Assembly: GCF_010692325.1 (NCBI RefSeq)
Contig: NZ_JAAHHW010000075.1
Coordinates: 1 to 33,609 of the forward strand
Origin: Moorena sp. SIO3I8
GTDB lineage: Bacteria; Cyanobacteriota; Cyanobacteriia; Cyanobacteriales; Coleofasciculaceae
Direction: 5' to 3'
Length of the DNA: 33,609 bases
Shown: positions 33,484 to 33,609 of the stretch, one piece after another
How the letters are laid out: each line of letters starts with the position of its first letter
How positions within the stretch are numbered: position 1 is the stretch's first letter
Position numbers and translations under genes: made by a program
Notes under the pieces: generated by a model
Seen by the model: the letters and a program-made list of their open reading frames with translations, nothing else
What the model was told of the DNA's origin: nothing
Databases searched by the model: none

Positions 33484-33609
33484 ATGGCACTGCTATTTCG
33501 CCATTAATTCTACCTATATAAAAATCGACAAAACAATTGACTATATTGCTGATTATCCTAAGTAATTTTGCTGATCAGCACTACGCAAATCTAGGGATTA
33601 ATACGGATT

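Overview
The window looks like chromosome of a large-genome filamentous marine cyanobacterium of the Moorena (Moorea/Lyngbya) type. This is inferred from several things: HIP1-type GCGATCGC octamers inside genes (for example near 5018, 14336 and 20315), a cyanobacterial set of housekeeping genes (accA, folE, ureD/ureA), an olefin-synthase polyketide locus, and very repeat-rich intergenic DNA (runs of TTCCCTG/TACTCCC heptamers and G+C-rich palindromic repeats). No rRNA, tRNA or CRISPR array was recognised.

Layout. (1) 1-2.4 kb: noncoding start, a possible small gene, then ureD-ureA on the minus strand without ureB or ureC. ureD carries an unusual in-frame block of 21-bp repeats. (2) 2.77-4.2 kb: a solo TnpB (IS1341-type) element with an intact nuclease centre and an end hairpin. 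(3) 4.57-5.6 kb: an uncharacterised gene with a possible helix-turn-helix. (4) 5.9-16.1 kb: a two-gene olefin synthase locus. A fatty-acyl-AMP ligase-ACP protein is followed 11 bp later by a KS-AT-KR-ACP-sulfotransferase-thioesterase megasynthase, then by a conserved gene of unknown function. Together the first two should activate a fatty acid, extend it once with malonyl-CoA, reduce and sulfate the beta-hydroxyl, and release a terminal alkene. (5) 16.4-19.2 kb: an exported VOC protein and two decayed two-component genes. (6) 19.8-22.9 kb: accA, an SDR reductase and folE, the last with a Cys-to-Ser change at a predicted zinc ligand. (7) 22.9-24.8 kb: gene-poor DNA with a small conserved protein, a probable group II intron 5' fragment, a MITE-like element and an XRE regulator. 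(8) 24.9-33.5 kb, all minus strand: a GH10 glycoside hydrolase, two glycosyltransferases, two sulfotransferases and a Wzx-type flippase. This reads as a (sulfated) extracellular polysaccharide locus.

The most informative observations are relics and repeats. A ~92-bp remnant of a second flippase gene lies between a glycosyltransferase and a sulfotransferase, and a GH10 C-terminal remnant lies between the other glycosyltransferase and the intact flippase; together they suggest that the polysaccharide locus was once larger or duplicated. Short palindromic repeats have been fixed in frame inside the megasynthase. At least five intergenic two-tier (outer plus inner stem) inverted repeats suggest families of small non-autonomous elements. 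All functional calls come from reading motifs by eye, without database searches.
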